Origin: a beta proteobacterium AAP51
Lineage (GTDB): Bacteria > Pseudomonadota > Gammaproteobacteria > Burkholderiales > Burkholderiaceae_C
DNA length: 64,000 bases
NCBI GenBank assembly: GCA_001295905.1
Contig: LJHT01000017.1
Span: 43,485-107,484, forward strand
Direction of reading: 5' to 3'
The position numbers were made by a program, and so were the translations under genes. Position 1 is the first letter of the stretch. Every line of letters starts with the position of its first letter. Below are positions 43,369 to 52,402 of the stretch, piece after piece. Under the pieces are notes generated by a model. That model ran no database searches. It was not told the DNA's origin and worked only from the letters and a program-made list of their open reading frames with translations.

Positions 43369-45129
43369 ATGCGCGTGCTGCTGATCCACCCCAACTACCA
43401 CTCAGGCGGCGCCGAGATCGCCGGCAACTGGCCGCCCGCGTGGGTGGCCTACCTCACCGGTTACCTGAAGGCCGGGGGCTACACCGACGTCAGCTTCGTC
43501 GACGCGATGACGCACCACCTCGACGACGAGGCCGTGCGCGCAAGCATTGCCGAGATCCAGCCCGACATCGTAGGCTGCACCGCCATCACGCCGGCCATCT
43601 ACAAGGCAGAGAAGCTGCTGCAGATCGCCAAGGAAGTGAACCCGGCCATCGTTACGGTGCTGGGCGGCATCCACGGCACCTTCATGTACCCGCAGGTGCT
43701 GAAGGAAGCGCCCTGGATCGACTGCGTGGTGCGCGGCGAAGGCGAGCAGGTGTTCCTGAACCTGGTGCGCGCGGTGGACGACGGCAGCTTCCAGACCGAT
43801 CGCGGCACGGTGCGCGGCATTGCCTACACCTTGCCCGACGGCAGCATCACCACCACGCCGGCCGAGCCCACCATCCAGGACCTGGACCGCATCAAGCCCG
43901 ACTGGGGCATCCTGGAGTGGGACCAGTACATCTACATCCCGCTGGGCGTGCGCGTGGCCATTCCCAACTTCGCGCGCGGCTGCCCCTTCACCTGCAGCTT
44001 CTGCAGCCAGTGGAAGTTCTGGCGCGACTACCGCATCCGCGAGCCCAAGGCCGTGGTCGACGAGATCGAAGACCTGGTGAAGAACCACGGCGTGGGCTTC
44101 TTCATCCTGGCCGACGAAGAGCCCACCATCCACCGCAAGAAGTTCATCGCCTTCTGCGAAGAGCTGATCGCGCGCGACCTGCCTTCCAAGGTGCAGTGGG
44201 GCATCAACACGCGCGTCACCGACATCCTGCGCGACGAGAAGCTGCTGCCCATGTTCCGCCGCGCCGGCCTGGTGCACGTGAGCCTGGGCACCGAGGCGGC
44301 GGCGCAGCTGAAGCTGGACCGCTTCAACAAGGAAACCACGATCGAGCAGAACCGACGAGCGATACGCCTGCTGCGCGAAGCCGGCATCGTGACCGAGGCG
44401 CAGTTCATCGTGGGCCTGGAGAACGAGACCGCCGAGACGCTGGAAGAGACCTACCAGATGGCGCGCGACTGGAACCCCGACATGGCCAACTGGGCGATGT
44501 ACACGCCGTGGCCCTTCAGCGACCTGTTCCAGGAGCTGGGCGACAAGGTGGAGGTGTTCGACTTCGAGAAGTACAACTTCGTCACGCCCATCATGAAGCC
44601 CGATGCGATGGACCGCGCCGAGCTGCTCGACCGCGTGATGAACAACTACCGCCGCTTCTTCATGAACAAGAGCTTCTTCCAGTACCCCTGGGAGAAAGAC
44701 AAGTTCCGGCGCAAGTACCTGATGGGCTGCCTGAAGGCCTTCCTCAAGAGCGGCTTCGAGCGCACCTTCTACGACCTGGGGCGTGTGGGCTACTGGGGCC
44801 CGCAGAGCAAGAAGAAGGTCGACTTCCAGTTCGCCGACCAGCGCGTGCACGAGCGGCCCGATGCCGACGCCATCGCCGCGGCCGACGAAGGCTGGGTGAC
44901 GATGCACGGCCCGAAGATGGAGATGCGGCGCCAGCGCGGCGAAGACATCGCGGCCGCGGCGCTGGCGGCCATCGGGGCGGTGGAGGCGGCGCAGGCTTCG
45001 TCAGCGGCCTCTTCAGCGGCCTCGTCCTCCGCCTGCGGCGGTGGCGGACAACTGTCGGATGAAGAAGCCGAAGCCGCGCTGGCGCAGGGCCAAGCGCGCA
45101 CCCAGCGGCATTCTGCGGAAGCCGACTGA
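43369..45129 (+). CDS. bchE: Anaerobic Mg-protoporphyrin IX monomethyl ester cyclase BchE
   Basis: A 586-aa radical SAM enzyme with an N-terminal cobalamin-binding region. BchE forms the isocyclic ring E of bacteriochlorophyll without oxygen. The N-terminus [25 protein letters not shown] and the block [30 protein letters not shown] are characteristic; the 4Fe-4S cluster binding motif is CPFTCSFC (CxxxCxxC) at about residues 205-212. The C-terminal ~60 residues are Ala/Ser-rich and end with a Gly/Cys-containing tail. Its TGA overlaps the bchJ ATG. Confidence 0.95.
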   Translation: MRVLLIHPNYHSGGAEIAGNWPPAWVAYLTGYLKAGGYTDVSFVDAMTHHLDDEAVRASIAEIQPDIVGCTAITPAIYKAEKLLQIAKEVNPAIVTVLGGIHGTFMYPQVLKEAPWIDCVVRGEGEQVFLNLVRAVDDGSFQTDRGTVRGIAYTLPDGSITTTPAEPTIQDLDRIKPDWGILEWDQYIYIPLGVRVAIPNFARGCPFTCSFCSQWKFWRDYRIREPKAVVDEIEDLVKNHGVGFFILADEEPTIHRKKFIAFCEELIARDLPSKVQWGINTRVTDILRDEKLLPMFRRAGLVHVSLGTEAAAQLKLDRFNKETTIEQNRRAIRLLREAGIVTEAQFIVGLENETAETLEETYQMARDWNPDMANWAMYTPWPFSDLFQELGDKVEVFDFEKYNFVTPIMKPDAMDRAELLDRVMNNYRRFFMNKSFFQYPWEKDKFRRKYLMGCLKAFLKSGFERTFYDLGRVGYWGPQSKKKVDFQFADQRVHERPDADAIAAADEGWVTMHGPKMEMRRQRGEDIAAAALAAIGAVEAAQASSAASSAASSSACGGGGQLSDEEAEAALAQGQARTQRHSAEAD

Positions 45130-45773
45130 TGGGCGGCACTCACGTCGCCCCGGCGGGCCTCATCGGCCCCAACGCCATCACGCGCATCGCGCAGGTGCTG
45201 CCGGCCTGGCGCGGTTCGGCCTTCACGCAGGACGTGTTCGAGCGCGCCGGCCTGCTGGCGCACTGGCGCCGCCCGCCCGAGCAGATGGTGCGCGAAGACG
45301 AGGTGCGCGCGCTGCACGCCGCGCTGCGTGCCGCGCTGCCGGCCGAAGAAGCCGCGGCCGTCTCGCGCGCAGCCGGCCGCGCCACGGCCGACTACCTGCT
45401 GGCCCACCGCATACCGCAGCCCGTGCAGCGGCTGCTGAAGCTGCTGCCCGCGGGTCTTGCCGCGCGCGTGTTGGTGGCCGCCATCACACGCCACGCCTGG
45501 ACCTTCGCAGGCAGCGGCGAGTTCAGCGCCACGCCGGCGCACCGCAGCGCGCAAGGCCGCCAGCCGTGGGTGCTGGCCATCCGCCACAACCCGCTGTGCC
45601 GCGACCTGCACACCACCACGCCCGCCTGCGACTACTACGCCGCCACCTTCGAGCGCCTGTTCCAGGTGCTGGTGCACCGCGAAACCCGGGTGCGCGAGAT
45701 CAGCTGCGAAGCCTGCCGCAGCGGCCCCGAAGACACGCTCAACGACGCGTGCCGCTTCGAACTGCGCTGGTAA
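45129..45773 (+). CDS. bchJ: Bacteriochlorophyll biosynthesis protein BchJ
   Basis: A 214-aa protein with a V4R-type C-terminal domain (PWVLAIRHNPLCRDLHTTTPACDYYAATFERLFQVLV, then EISCEACR). The N-terminus GLIGPNAITRIAQVLPAW is the BchJ start. BchJ was named 4-vinyl reductase but is now regarded as affecting chlorophyllide processing rather than being the main reductase. It is coupled to bchE and its 3' end overlaps the convergent membrane-protein gene by 35 bp. Confidence 0.92.
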   Translation: MGGTHVAPAGLIGPNAITRIAQVLPAWRGSAFTQDVFERAGLLAHWRRPPEQMVREDEVRALHAALRAALPAEEAAAVSRAAGRATADYLLAHRIPQPVQRLLKLLPAGLAARVLVAAITRHAWTFAGSGEFSATPAHRSAQGRQPWVLAIRHNPLCRDLHTTTPACDYYAATFERLFQVLVHRETRVREISCEACRSGPEDTLNDACRFELRW

Positions 45774-46332
45774 GCGGCGGCACCGGCAGCAGCCCGCGCC
45801 ACACGCTGGCACCCCAGGCCAGCCCCAGCATCACCGCCAGCAGCACCATGCCCTGCCCGGTGCGCAGCTGGCTTTCCAGCGAGTAGGCATTGCACAGGCG
45901 CAGGTTGGTGGTGGCGAGGTAGAAGCCCAGCCAGGCCATCATCGGCAAACCGTAACCCACGAAGAACAGCTGCACCGCCAGCGGTGACTGCACCCAGCCC
46001 TGGCGCAAGGCCACGCCTGCGAGCCACAACGTCACCACCTTCCAGGCATCGGCGCTGGGCATGACCACGGCGCGGTCCACCAGCGCCGGCACCATCCAGT
46101 AGGCGGTGATGCATTGCGCCACCATGAAGCCGGTGAGGCCGTAGCGGTTGAAGCGTGCCCAGCGCCCGCCCAGGGCCTGCGGCCAGGCGGCGGCGGCACA
46201 GGCGCCGGCGGCCACCAGCAGGGGCATCTGCACCAGCATGTGCCAGACCATGCTCTGCTCGATGAGCGCGCGCAGCGGCGGCACCGACAGCGCACAGGCC
46301 AGCGCGGCGAGCACCAGCGCCAGCAGCCTCAT
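45739..46332 (-). CDS. Integral membrane protein, oxidase-cluster associated (CtaG-like)
   Basis: 197 aa with five hydrophobic helices. IEQSMVWHMLVQMPLLVAAG recalls the His-containing helix of CtaG-type copper-delivery proteins, but the protein is shorter than that family and the match is weak. Last gene of the oxidase operon, overlapping the SCO gene by 4 nt. A copper-centre assembly role is inferred from position. The last 12 codons overlap bchJ on the opposite strand. Confidence 0.65.
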   Translation of the reverse strand: MRLLALVLAALACALSVPPLRALIEQSMVWHMLVQMPLLVAAGACAAAAWPQALGGRWARFNRYGLTGFMVAQCITAYWMVPALVDRAVVMPSADAWKVVTLWLAGVALRQGWVQSPLAVQLFFVGYGLPMMAWLGFYLATTNLRLCNAYSLESQLRTGQGMVLLAVMLGLAWGASVWRGLLPVPPLTSAVRSGTRR

Positions 46333-47087
46333 GGGGCCCGCGGCGACGGTGGGGCCTGCACTGCCTGCACCGCTGGCACGGGCTCGGCCCAGGCCTGCGC
46401 CAGCCGCAAGGCGCGCACCCCTTCATCCAGCCCCAGGATGCGCACCAGCTCCCCTTCGGCCGTGACGAGATGCAGCGCCGCGTTGTGCTCGAACTCGCCC
46501 AGCGGCGCGGGCACGACCATGATGCCGAAGCTGTCCAGCAGGCGGCGGCGGTCGGCGGGCTCGGCCAGGCTCACCAGCTGCCAGGCTTCGGGCTGCATGC
46601 CCATGCGGCGGGCGTAGGTGGCCAGGGCCGGCGGGCGGTCGTGCTCGGGGTCGAAGCTGATGGACAGCAGGCCCACGCGGTCTTGCAGCCCCTGCGCCAG
46701 CACCTGGGCCTGCAGTTGCTGGAAGACGGTGCCCAGCGACAGGCACAGCGTGGCGCAGCGCGTGTAGACGAAGTCGACGATCCACACGCGGCCGTCGGCC
46801 GCCAGCAGCTCGCGCAGCGGCTGTTCGCGGCCTTGCGCGTCGACGACGCGGAAGTCGGGCACGGGCAGCGGCGCGCGTGCCACTTCGCTGCGGCGCAGGG
46901 TTTCGGTGGTGTAGGCGGTGCCGCCGGCGGTGGCGTGGAACAGGGCCACCAGCCCGGCCAGCAGCACGGCCAGGCTGGCGGCGAAGGTAGCGGCCAGGCC
47001 GTCCGGCAATGCGGGCGATACCGGAGTTGGGGCTGTGGTCGGGGCCGGGGCCTCGGCGCCGGTGCCCGCTGTTTCCTGGCCGTTCAC
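46329..47087 (-). CDS. SCO1/SenC-type copper chaperone
   Basis: A 252-aa membrane-anchored thioredoxin-fold protein. One N-terminal helix (~30-52) precedes the fold. The Cu ligands are the two Cys of VYTRCATLCLSLG (CxxxC) and the His in FEHNAALHLV. SCO proteins deliver copper to oxidases; here it serves the cbb3-like enzyme encoded just upstream in the same direction. Confidence 0.9.
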   Translation of the reverse strand: MNGQETAGTGAEAPAPTTAPTPVSPALPDGLAATFAASLAVLLAGLVALFHATAGGTAYTTETLRRSEVARAPLPVPDFRVVDAQGREQPLRELLAADGRVWIVDFVYTRCATLCLSLGTVFQQLQAQVLAQGLQDRVGLLSISFDPEHDRPPALATYARRMGMQPEAWQLVSLAEPADRRRLLDSFGIMVVPAPLGEFEHNAALHLVTAEGELVRILGLDEGVRALRLAQAWAEPVPAVQAVQAPPSPRAP

Positions 47088-47096
47088 CGCCCGCCC

Positions 47097-47747
47097 TCAG
47101 GGCGCCAGCGCCTTCAGCGCCGCACCGCCTGCGTAGGGGCCCGCCTGGTCTTTCGTGGCTTCGCGCTGGGCCTTCACGGCGGCGGCTTCTATCGGCGAGG
47201 CCTGGTTGCCCCAGTCGCTGCGGATGTAGGTCAGCACGGCGGCGATCTCTTCGTCGGCCAGCGTGCCGAAGGCCGGCATCACGCCGTTGTAGGTGTTGCC
47301 CTTGACGACGATCTCGCCCTGCACCCCGTGCAGCAGCAGGCTGATGAGCACCTTCTCGTTGCCCAGCACCCACTCGGCCCCCGCCAGCGGCGGAAACACC
47401 CCCGCCACGCCCAGGCCCGAAGCCTGGTGGCAGGCCGCGCACTTGGCGCCGTAGACCTGCTTGCCGTCCACCGCCGGGGCCGCGCCCGCGGTGGCCACGG
47501 CCGGACGCAGCAGTTCCACCGTGCGCTGGTCGCCGTAGGCCGAGGCTTCGCCCGAAGGCGTGGTGGCGATGTAGAAGGCACCCCACATGCCCATGGCGCC
47601 CAGGAACATCGTGAAGAACCAGGGTAGCGGGCGCACCTTCTCGTCGGGGTCGGCGTTCTCACGCCGCATGGCCGCGAACTCGCTGGCGTGGAAGTCGGGG
47701 TCTTCCGGGCCGGCGGCGGGCTTCTGGTCGCGCGGTTCGGTGGCCAT
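47097..47747 (-). CDS. Membrane-anchored monohaem cytochrome c (CcoP-position subunit)
   Basis: A 216-aa protein. Residues ~45-65 (PWFFTMFLGAMGMWGAFYIA) are a membrane anchor. One haem-binding motif CAACH follows in GKQVYGAKCAACHQASGLG, with axial Met likely in NGVMPAFGTLADEEI. The gene takes the place of ccoP, yet classical CcoP has two haems; only one is present. The start overlaps the ccoO stop (TGATG). Confidence 0.88.
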   Translation of the reverse strand: MATEPRDQKPAAGPEDPDFHASEFAAMRRENADPDEKVRPLPWFFTMFLGAMGMWGAFYIATTPSGEASAYGDQRTVELLRPAVATAGAAPAVDGKQVYGAKCAACHQASGLGVAGVFPPLAGAEWVLGNEKVLISLLLHGVQGEIVVKGNTYNGVMPAFGTLADEEIAAVLTYIRSDWGNQASPIEAAAVKAQREATKDQAGPYAGGAALKALAP

Positions 47748-48388
47748 CAGCGCGGCGCCCTGCGGTTGACGGGCGGGTCTTCTTCCGCCTTCAGGGCCGG
47801 GTAGGTGCGGTCCAGCGAGAGCAGGTACTCCACCAGCGCCAGCGCCTCGGGCTTGGCCACCACCACCTGGCCGGGCTTGGCATAGGCCGGCGGCAGGTTC
47901 ACCACCACCTCGCCGGGCTTGGCCGCGCCTTGGCGCACCTCGAACATGTAGGGGTAGGCCGGCATGGTGGAGCCCGGCGTGTAGGCACGCGGCGCGTAGA
48001 GGTGGCCCAGGTGCCAGTCGCGGCTGGGCTGGCGCGCACCGATGTTCAGCAGGTCGGGGCCGGTGCGCATGGTGCCCAGCAGGTGCGGCGTGTCGTAGGC
48101 GTAGTCGGCGGCGATGGAGGCGCGGCCCCAGCCGCGCAGGGCGTCGGGCGCCTGCGAGATGTCGCGTGGCTGCTGCGAGTGGCAGTAGATGCAGCCGTTG
48201 GCGATGTAGCTCTGCCGGCCTTGCAGCTGCACCTCGGTGTAGGGCTTCAGGCCCTCGGGCGGCTGAATGTCCTTCAGCAGCAGGTAGGGCAGCACCACCA
48301 GCAGCGCCGTGGCGCCGGAAAGAATCACCATCGAGCCGATGACGAGACGCATCTCGTCCATCTCGAACTTGCCCACACCGAAGCTCAT
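47747..48388 (-). CDS. ccoO: cbb3-type oxidase cytochrome c subunit CcoO
   Basis: A 213-aa membrane-anchored monohaem cytochrome c. The N-terminal helix (MRLVIGSMVILSGATALLVVLPYLLL), haem motif CIYCH in NGCIYCHSQQPRD, and the ADYAYDTPHLLGTMRTGPDLLNIGAR block are the CcoO fingerprint. Electrons pass from it to subunit I. Overlaps ccoN by 4 nt. Confidence 0.92.
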   Translation of the reverse strand: MSFGVGKFEMDEMRLVIGSMVILSGATALLVVLPYLLLKDIQPPEGLKPYTEVQLQGRQSYIANGCIYCHSQQPRDISQAPDALRGWGRASIAADYAYDTPHLLGTMRTGPDLLNIGARQPSRDWHLGHLYAPRAYTPGSTMPAYPYMFEVRQGAAKPGEVVVNLPPAYAKPGQVVVAKPEALALVEYLLSLDRTYPALKAEEDPPVNRRAPR

Positions 48389-50076
48389 GCCACACCCCCG
48401 CGGGCGGCCGCCGGTGTTTCAGCGCCCGGCGTGGCCGTTGCGGCCGGCGCCGGCTCGGGCGCCGCCAGCAAAGCCGCGCCCAGGCGCCGCGGCCCGAACT
48501 TCCAGCCCATCATGAAAAAGTGCACCGCGAAGACCAGGTGGCCCAGCGTCATCAGCGCGCCGCCGATGGAGCGCGCCTGCAGGTAGGGAATGGTCAGCAG
48601 CACGCTGTCCATGAAGGGCACGTCCTTGTCCAGCATGGCCAGGCCCTGGTACCAGCCGCCGAACGACAGCCCGATGAAGTAGACGCCGAAGCCGCCCAGC
48701 ACCAGCCAGAAGTGGGCCGAGATCATCCACGGGTACGGCCACTCCCACTTCATGACGCGCGGCATGATGAAGTAGATGGCGCCGAACATCACCATTGAGA
48801 AGAAGCCGTACAGGCCCAGGTGTGCGTGCGCCACCGTGTAGTGTGTGAAGTGGGTGACGGTGTTCACCGAGCGCAGCGCCTGCAGCGAACCCTGCACCGA
48901 GGCCGCCGTGTACATCATCGCGCCCAGCACGATGAAGCGCAGCGTGGGCGAGTACAGCAGCGCGCGGAAGTTGCCTAGCACCGTGAGGTGCTGGTTGATG
49001 GCCACGGCCAGCACCGGCACGATCATCATCATGCTCTGCACGATGCTGATGGTGATCAGCCACGAAGGCACCGGCCCGCCGATGAGGTGGTGGCCGCCCA
49101 CCTGGCTGTAGAAGAAGGCCAGCGACCAGAAGCCCAGCAGGCTGAGGTTGTAGCTGTGGATGGGCTTGCCCAGCACCTTGGGAATGAAGTAGTAGGCCGC
49201 CGCCAGCCCCAGCGGCGTGAACCACAGGCCCAGCGCGTTGTGGCCGTACCACCAGTTCATGGTGGCCTGCTGCACGCCGAAGTGCAGGTCGGGCCAGTTG
49301 CCCACCAGGAAGAGGATGGGGAACCACAGCAGCCCGGCGGCGATGTACCAGACCGACACGTAGAGGTGCGCCACCTTGCGCTTGAGCAGCGTCAGCCACA
49401 TCGGAAAGCCCACCAGCGCCCCGCCGATGACGAGCAGGATGTCGATGGTCCAGGGGTACTCCAGCCACTCCAGGCCGTCCGAGTGGCCCAGCGCGATGGC
49501 CACCGTGCCGGCCGTCACGCCCACGGTCCACAGCGCGCCGCCGATGAGCGCGTACTTCGCGCCCACGAGTTCGGTTTTCAGCAGCCGCGGAATGAGCCAC
49601 AGCGCCACGCCGATGCCGGCCATCGAACACCAACCGTAAGCCACCAGGTTCAGGTGGATGGGGCGGATGCGCCCGAAGGTGAGCCAGGCCTGCTCGACCA
49701 GCCAGTCGGGCGAATGCATCTTGATGGAGGCCACCAGCCCGGCCACCGAGGCCAGCACCAGCCACACCACCGAGACGGTGAGGCATACGCCCACCACGAG
49801 AGAGCTGCTCTGGTCGGCGCGCAGGCGCGTGGCCACCTCGGCCGCGTTGCGCTGCTTGTTCACCTGCGAGGGGTCCATGGCCTGCTGAAGGCTGCCGCGC
49901 TGGCTTTGCGTGGCGGCGGGGTCTTCGACCTTGCCGACTTCGTCGCTGTCGAAGATCTGCACCGAAGCCGCGCCACCGCTGCCGAACAGCCCCTTGGCCA
50001 TCGAGGCGATGAAAACGAAGAGGGCCAGCACCGACAGGATGAAGGTGCCCAGCAGAACGCCGACGGTCAGGTCCAT
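48385..50076 (-). CDS. ccoN: cbb3-like oxidase subunit I (CcoN) with CcoS-like N-terminal extension
   Basis: A 563-aa haem-copper oxidase subunit. The haem ligand His is in LTFGRIRPIHLN, the Cu-B ligand region is WWYGHNALGLWFTPLG, followed by FFYSQVGGHHLIGG with the Tyr and His-His pair of C-family oxidases, and the late haem ligands lie in HYTVAHAHLGLYGFF. Before the usual first helix is an extra ~85-residue part: one membrane helix (LLGTFILSVLALFVFIASMA) and an acidic stretch QIFDSDEVGKVEDP, resembling the assembly protein CcoS. ccoQ and a dihaem ccoP are absent. Reduces O2 with high affinity in related systems. Confidence 0.9.
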   Translation of the reverse strand: MDLTVGVLLGTFILSVLALFVFIASMAKGLFGSGGAASVQIFDSDEVGKVEDPAATQSQRGSLQQAMDPSQVNKQRNAAEVATRLRADQSSSLVVGVCLTVSVVWLVLASVAGLVASIKMHSPDWLVEQAWLTFGRIRPIHLNLVAYGWCSMAGIGVALWLIPRLLKTELVGAKYALIGGALWTVGVTAGTVAIALGHSDGLEWLEYPWTIDILLVIGGALVGFPMWLTLLKRKVAHLYVSVWYIAAGLLWFPILFLVGNWPDLHFGVQQATMNWWYGHNALGLWFTPLGLAAAYYFIPKVLGKPIHSYNLSLLGFWSLAFFYSQVGGHHLIGGPVPSWLITISIVQSMMMIVPVLAVAINQHLTVLGNFRALLYSPTLRFIVLGAMMYTAASVQGSLQALRSVNTVTHFTHYTVAHAHLGLYGFFSMVMFGAIYFIMPRVMKWEWPYPWMISAHFWLVLGGFGVYFIGLSFGGWYQGLAMLDKDVPFMDSVLLTIPYLQARSIGGALMTLGHLVFAVHFFMMGWKFGPRRLGAALLAAPEPAPAATATPGAETPAAARGGVA

Positions 50077-50201
50077 GGGGGGGTTGCTTTACTTCTACTT
50101 CTGAATCGTGGGCACCCCCCAAGGGCGGCACCGGGCTGGATGCTGGCACCTCCGGGCTTTCCCTGGTGGCATGGGGCCTTCTGCCGCTCAGGACCACGCG
50201 C

Positions 50202-50228
50202 TCAAGTTGGCGGGCAGCTTGCCGAAAC
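50202..50228 (+). promoter_or_regulatory. Sigma-28 (FliA) promoter candidate for the DUF1631 gene
   Basis: TCAAGTTG, 11 nt, GCCGAAAC: only a few positions differ from TAAAGTTT-N11-GCCGATAA and the spacing is exact. The -10 ends 18 bp before the ATG at 50247, giving a very short leader. The best sigma-28 match in the window. Confidence 0.65.
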
Positions 50229-50246
50229 CAGCCCGAAGGGGGGCGC

Positions 50247-52394
50247 ATGGTGTACCCAGCCCAACGTGAAGGCGGCCGTGCCGCCGGTTTCCAGGCCAGT
50301 TTCGTGCAGCAGGTGCAGCAGTCGGTGGACGGCTGGCTGGGCGCTGCGCTCGACCGCGCCGCCGACAATCTGGAAGCACCTTCCAAGCGCCAGCGTGTCC
50401 ATGCCGACTACATGCAGATCGGCGCCATGCTGCTCGTCTTGCGCCAGCAGCGGGCCGAGCTGCTGCACACCGTGGGCGAGGCCCTGCGCCAGCGCGCGGG
50501 CGCCCATTGGCATGCGGCCCCGGCACCAGAGAAGGCCGCGCCTTCGCCCGAGGCGCCCAGCACCCGGCTGCACCTCAGCCTGATCTCCGAGGCCCAGATC
50601 GACGACGAGATCGAGACGGCGCGCACCGTGCAGATCATCGAAGCCGAAGCCGAAGCAGAACTGCAGGAACTGACGGCGCTGTGCAGCGGCCTGCTGGGCC
50701 GCCCCACCATCGAACGCGAGATGCTGCCGCTGCGGCCCGCCGACTGCGCCCGCGCCTTGCGCGAAGGCGTGGGGCAGCTGGTGCAGGATGCCGCCCCGCG
50801 GGCGGCGCTGCTGCGCGCGCTGGGGCAGGCCGTGGGCGTGCAGATGCGGCAGGTCTATGCCGCGCAGGTGGCAGCCTTGCAGCAGGCGGGGGTGAAGCCT
50901 GCGGCCTTCCGCATCCAGAACTCGCCCAGCGGCCCCGAAGCCCCGCGCGAGGCCCTGCGCAAGCTGGTGGGCCTGGCGCAGCGTGAGGGCCAGCCGGCGC
51001 CACCTCTGCCAATGGGGGCCGCCGGCCCTGCCGCTGCGCCGGCCCCTGCTCCAGCCGCGGGCGTTACGGGCCATGCAGCACAGGCGGGCCACACAGGCAG
51101 CACCGGCCCTGAAGGCGCCGTGGGCGAACTGCGCTTCTTCGACACCCCCCCGGCCTATGGCAGCGGCGAGGCGCCCCTGCCGCAGGGCGCGGCCGAGAAG
51201 CTGATGCAGGGCCTGTTCAACGAACTGCGCCGGCAGTCCAACAGCATGGCGGCCCAGGGCCCCTTCCTGCGGCGCGTGGAAGAAGTGGCCCAGCGCGCGG
51301 CCCTGGCCGACCCCGCGCTGTGGAGCGACCCCGAACATCCCTGGTGGCAGTTGCTCGACCGCCTGCTCGCCACCGGGGTGCTGCACGACGACCTGAAGCC
51401 CCACCAGCAGGGCCTGCTGCGCCAGACCCTGGAAGCGGTGGTGCAGCAGGTGGAAAGCGCGGCCCGCGTGGACGGCCCGGCCTGCCGGCAGGCGGCCGAC
51501 GAGCTGCAGACGCGGACCTCGCAGCTGATGGAAAGCACCGCCGCCCCGCCCGCCGAAGAGGTGGACGAACTGCGGCGCCTGGCCGACCGCGAGGAGCTGG
51601 AAGCCAGCTTCCGGCTGCAGATCGTGCATCAGCTGCGCAGCACGCCCACCAGCGGCGAGCTGCGCCGTTTCCTGGTGGGGCCCTGGACCTTGACCCTGGT
51701 GGCTCTGGCCCAGCAGCACGGCGCCGACAGCCCGCAGGTGGCCCACGCCGCGCTGGTGGTGGACGACCTCATCCACGCCACGGCGCGGCCCGGCCAGCGT
51801 GTGTCGAGGGCGCAGCGCCACGTGCTGCTGCGCCAGGTGGGTGAAGGGCTGACGGGCGCCGCCTTCCCGGCACCGCGTGTGGATGCCGAACTGGCCGAGC
51901 TGGCCGAGCTGCTGCGCAACCCGCCGCCGCACCCCGGTGCGGCCGAAGGCGGCCAGGTGGGCACTTCAGAGGGCGAGGAGCCCCCAGCAGTCGATGCCGA
52001 GGCCCCCGCGCTGGCCAACCTGACCGAGCCCGCACCGCTGGACCTGCACGGCCGGCTGCCCACCGTGCCCATGGCCCTGCTGGACGGCAGCGCTGCGGCC
52101 CCTGCCACGCAGGGCGGCCCCGCGGCCTTGAACCACGGGGACTGGATGGCCACCTTGAAGCCCGGCGACGCCTGCCGCCTCTTCCTGCAAGGCCAGTGGA
52201 TGACGGCACGCCTGCAGTGGGTGGGCCCCGGCCAGCGGCTCTTCCTGTTCAAGAGCCGGCACGGGGGCCGGTCTCATTCACTCACGCACCGCATGCTGCA
52301 CAAGCTGCGCGAAGCGGGCCTGGCCACCCACATCGAGCCCAGCCTGCTGCGTGCGCAGGCCATGGACTCGATGCTGCAGAGCGGCTTTCTCTAG
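50247..52394 (+). CDS. DUF1631 family protein
   Basis: A 715-aa soluble protein from the ATG at 50247 with AAGGGGG upstream. It begins QVQQSVDGWLGAALDRAADN and is mostly helical. The middle holds LMQGLFNELRRQSNSMAAQGPFLRRVEE, and the C-terminal ~100 residues (LKPGDACRLFLQGQWMTARL to LFLFKSRHGGRSHSLTHRML) form a beta-domain resembling PilZ-like folds. The molecular role of DUF1631 is not known to me. The sigma-28 promoter suggests motility- or surface-linked expression. Confidence 0.85.
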   Translation: MVYPAQREGGRAAGFQASFVQQVQQSVDGWLGAALDRAADNLEAPSKRQRVHADYMQIGAMLLVLRQQRAELLHTVGEALRQRAGAHWHAAPAPEKAAPSPEAPSTRLHLSLISEAQIDDEIETARTVQIIEAEAEAELQELTALCSGLLGRPTIEREMLPLRPADCARALREGVGQLVQDAAPRAALLRALGQAVGVQMRQVYAAQVAALQQAGVKPAAFRIQNSPSGPEAPREALRKLVGLAQREGQPAPPLPMGAAGPAAAPAPAPAAGVTGHAAQAGHTGSTGPEGAVGELRFFDTPPAYGSGEAPLPQGAAEKLMQGLFNELRRQSNSMAAQGPFLRRVEEVAQRAALADPALWSDPEHPWWQLLDRLLATGVLHDDLKPHQQGLLRQTLEAVVQQVESAARVDGPACRQAADELQTRTSQLMESTAAPPAEEVDELRRLADREELEASFRLQIVHQLRSTPTSGELRRFLVGPWTLTLVALAQQHGADSPQVAHAALVVDDLIHATARPGQRVSRAQRHVLLRQVGEGLTGAAFPAPRVDAELAELAELLRNPPPHPGAAEGGQVGTSEGEEPPAVDAEAPALANLTEPAPLDLHGRLPTVPMALLDGSAAAPATQGGPAALNHGDWMATLKPGDACRLFLQGQWMTARLQWVGPGQRLFLFKSRHGGRSHSLTHRMLHKLREAGLATHIEPSLLRAQAMDSMLQSGFL

Positions 52395-52402
52395 CCGGGC
52401 TT

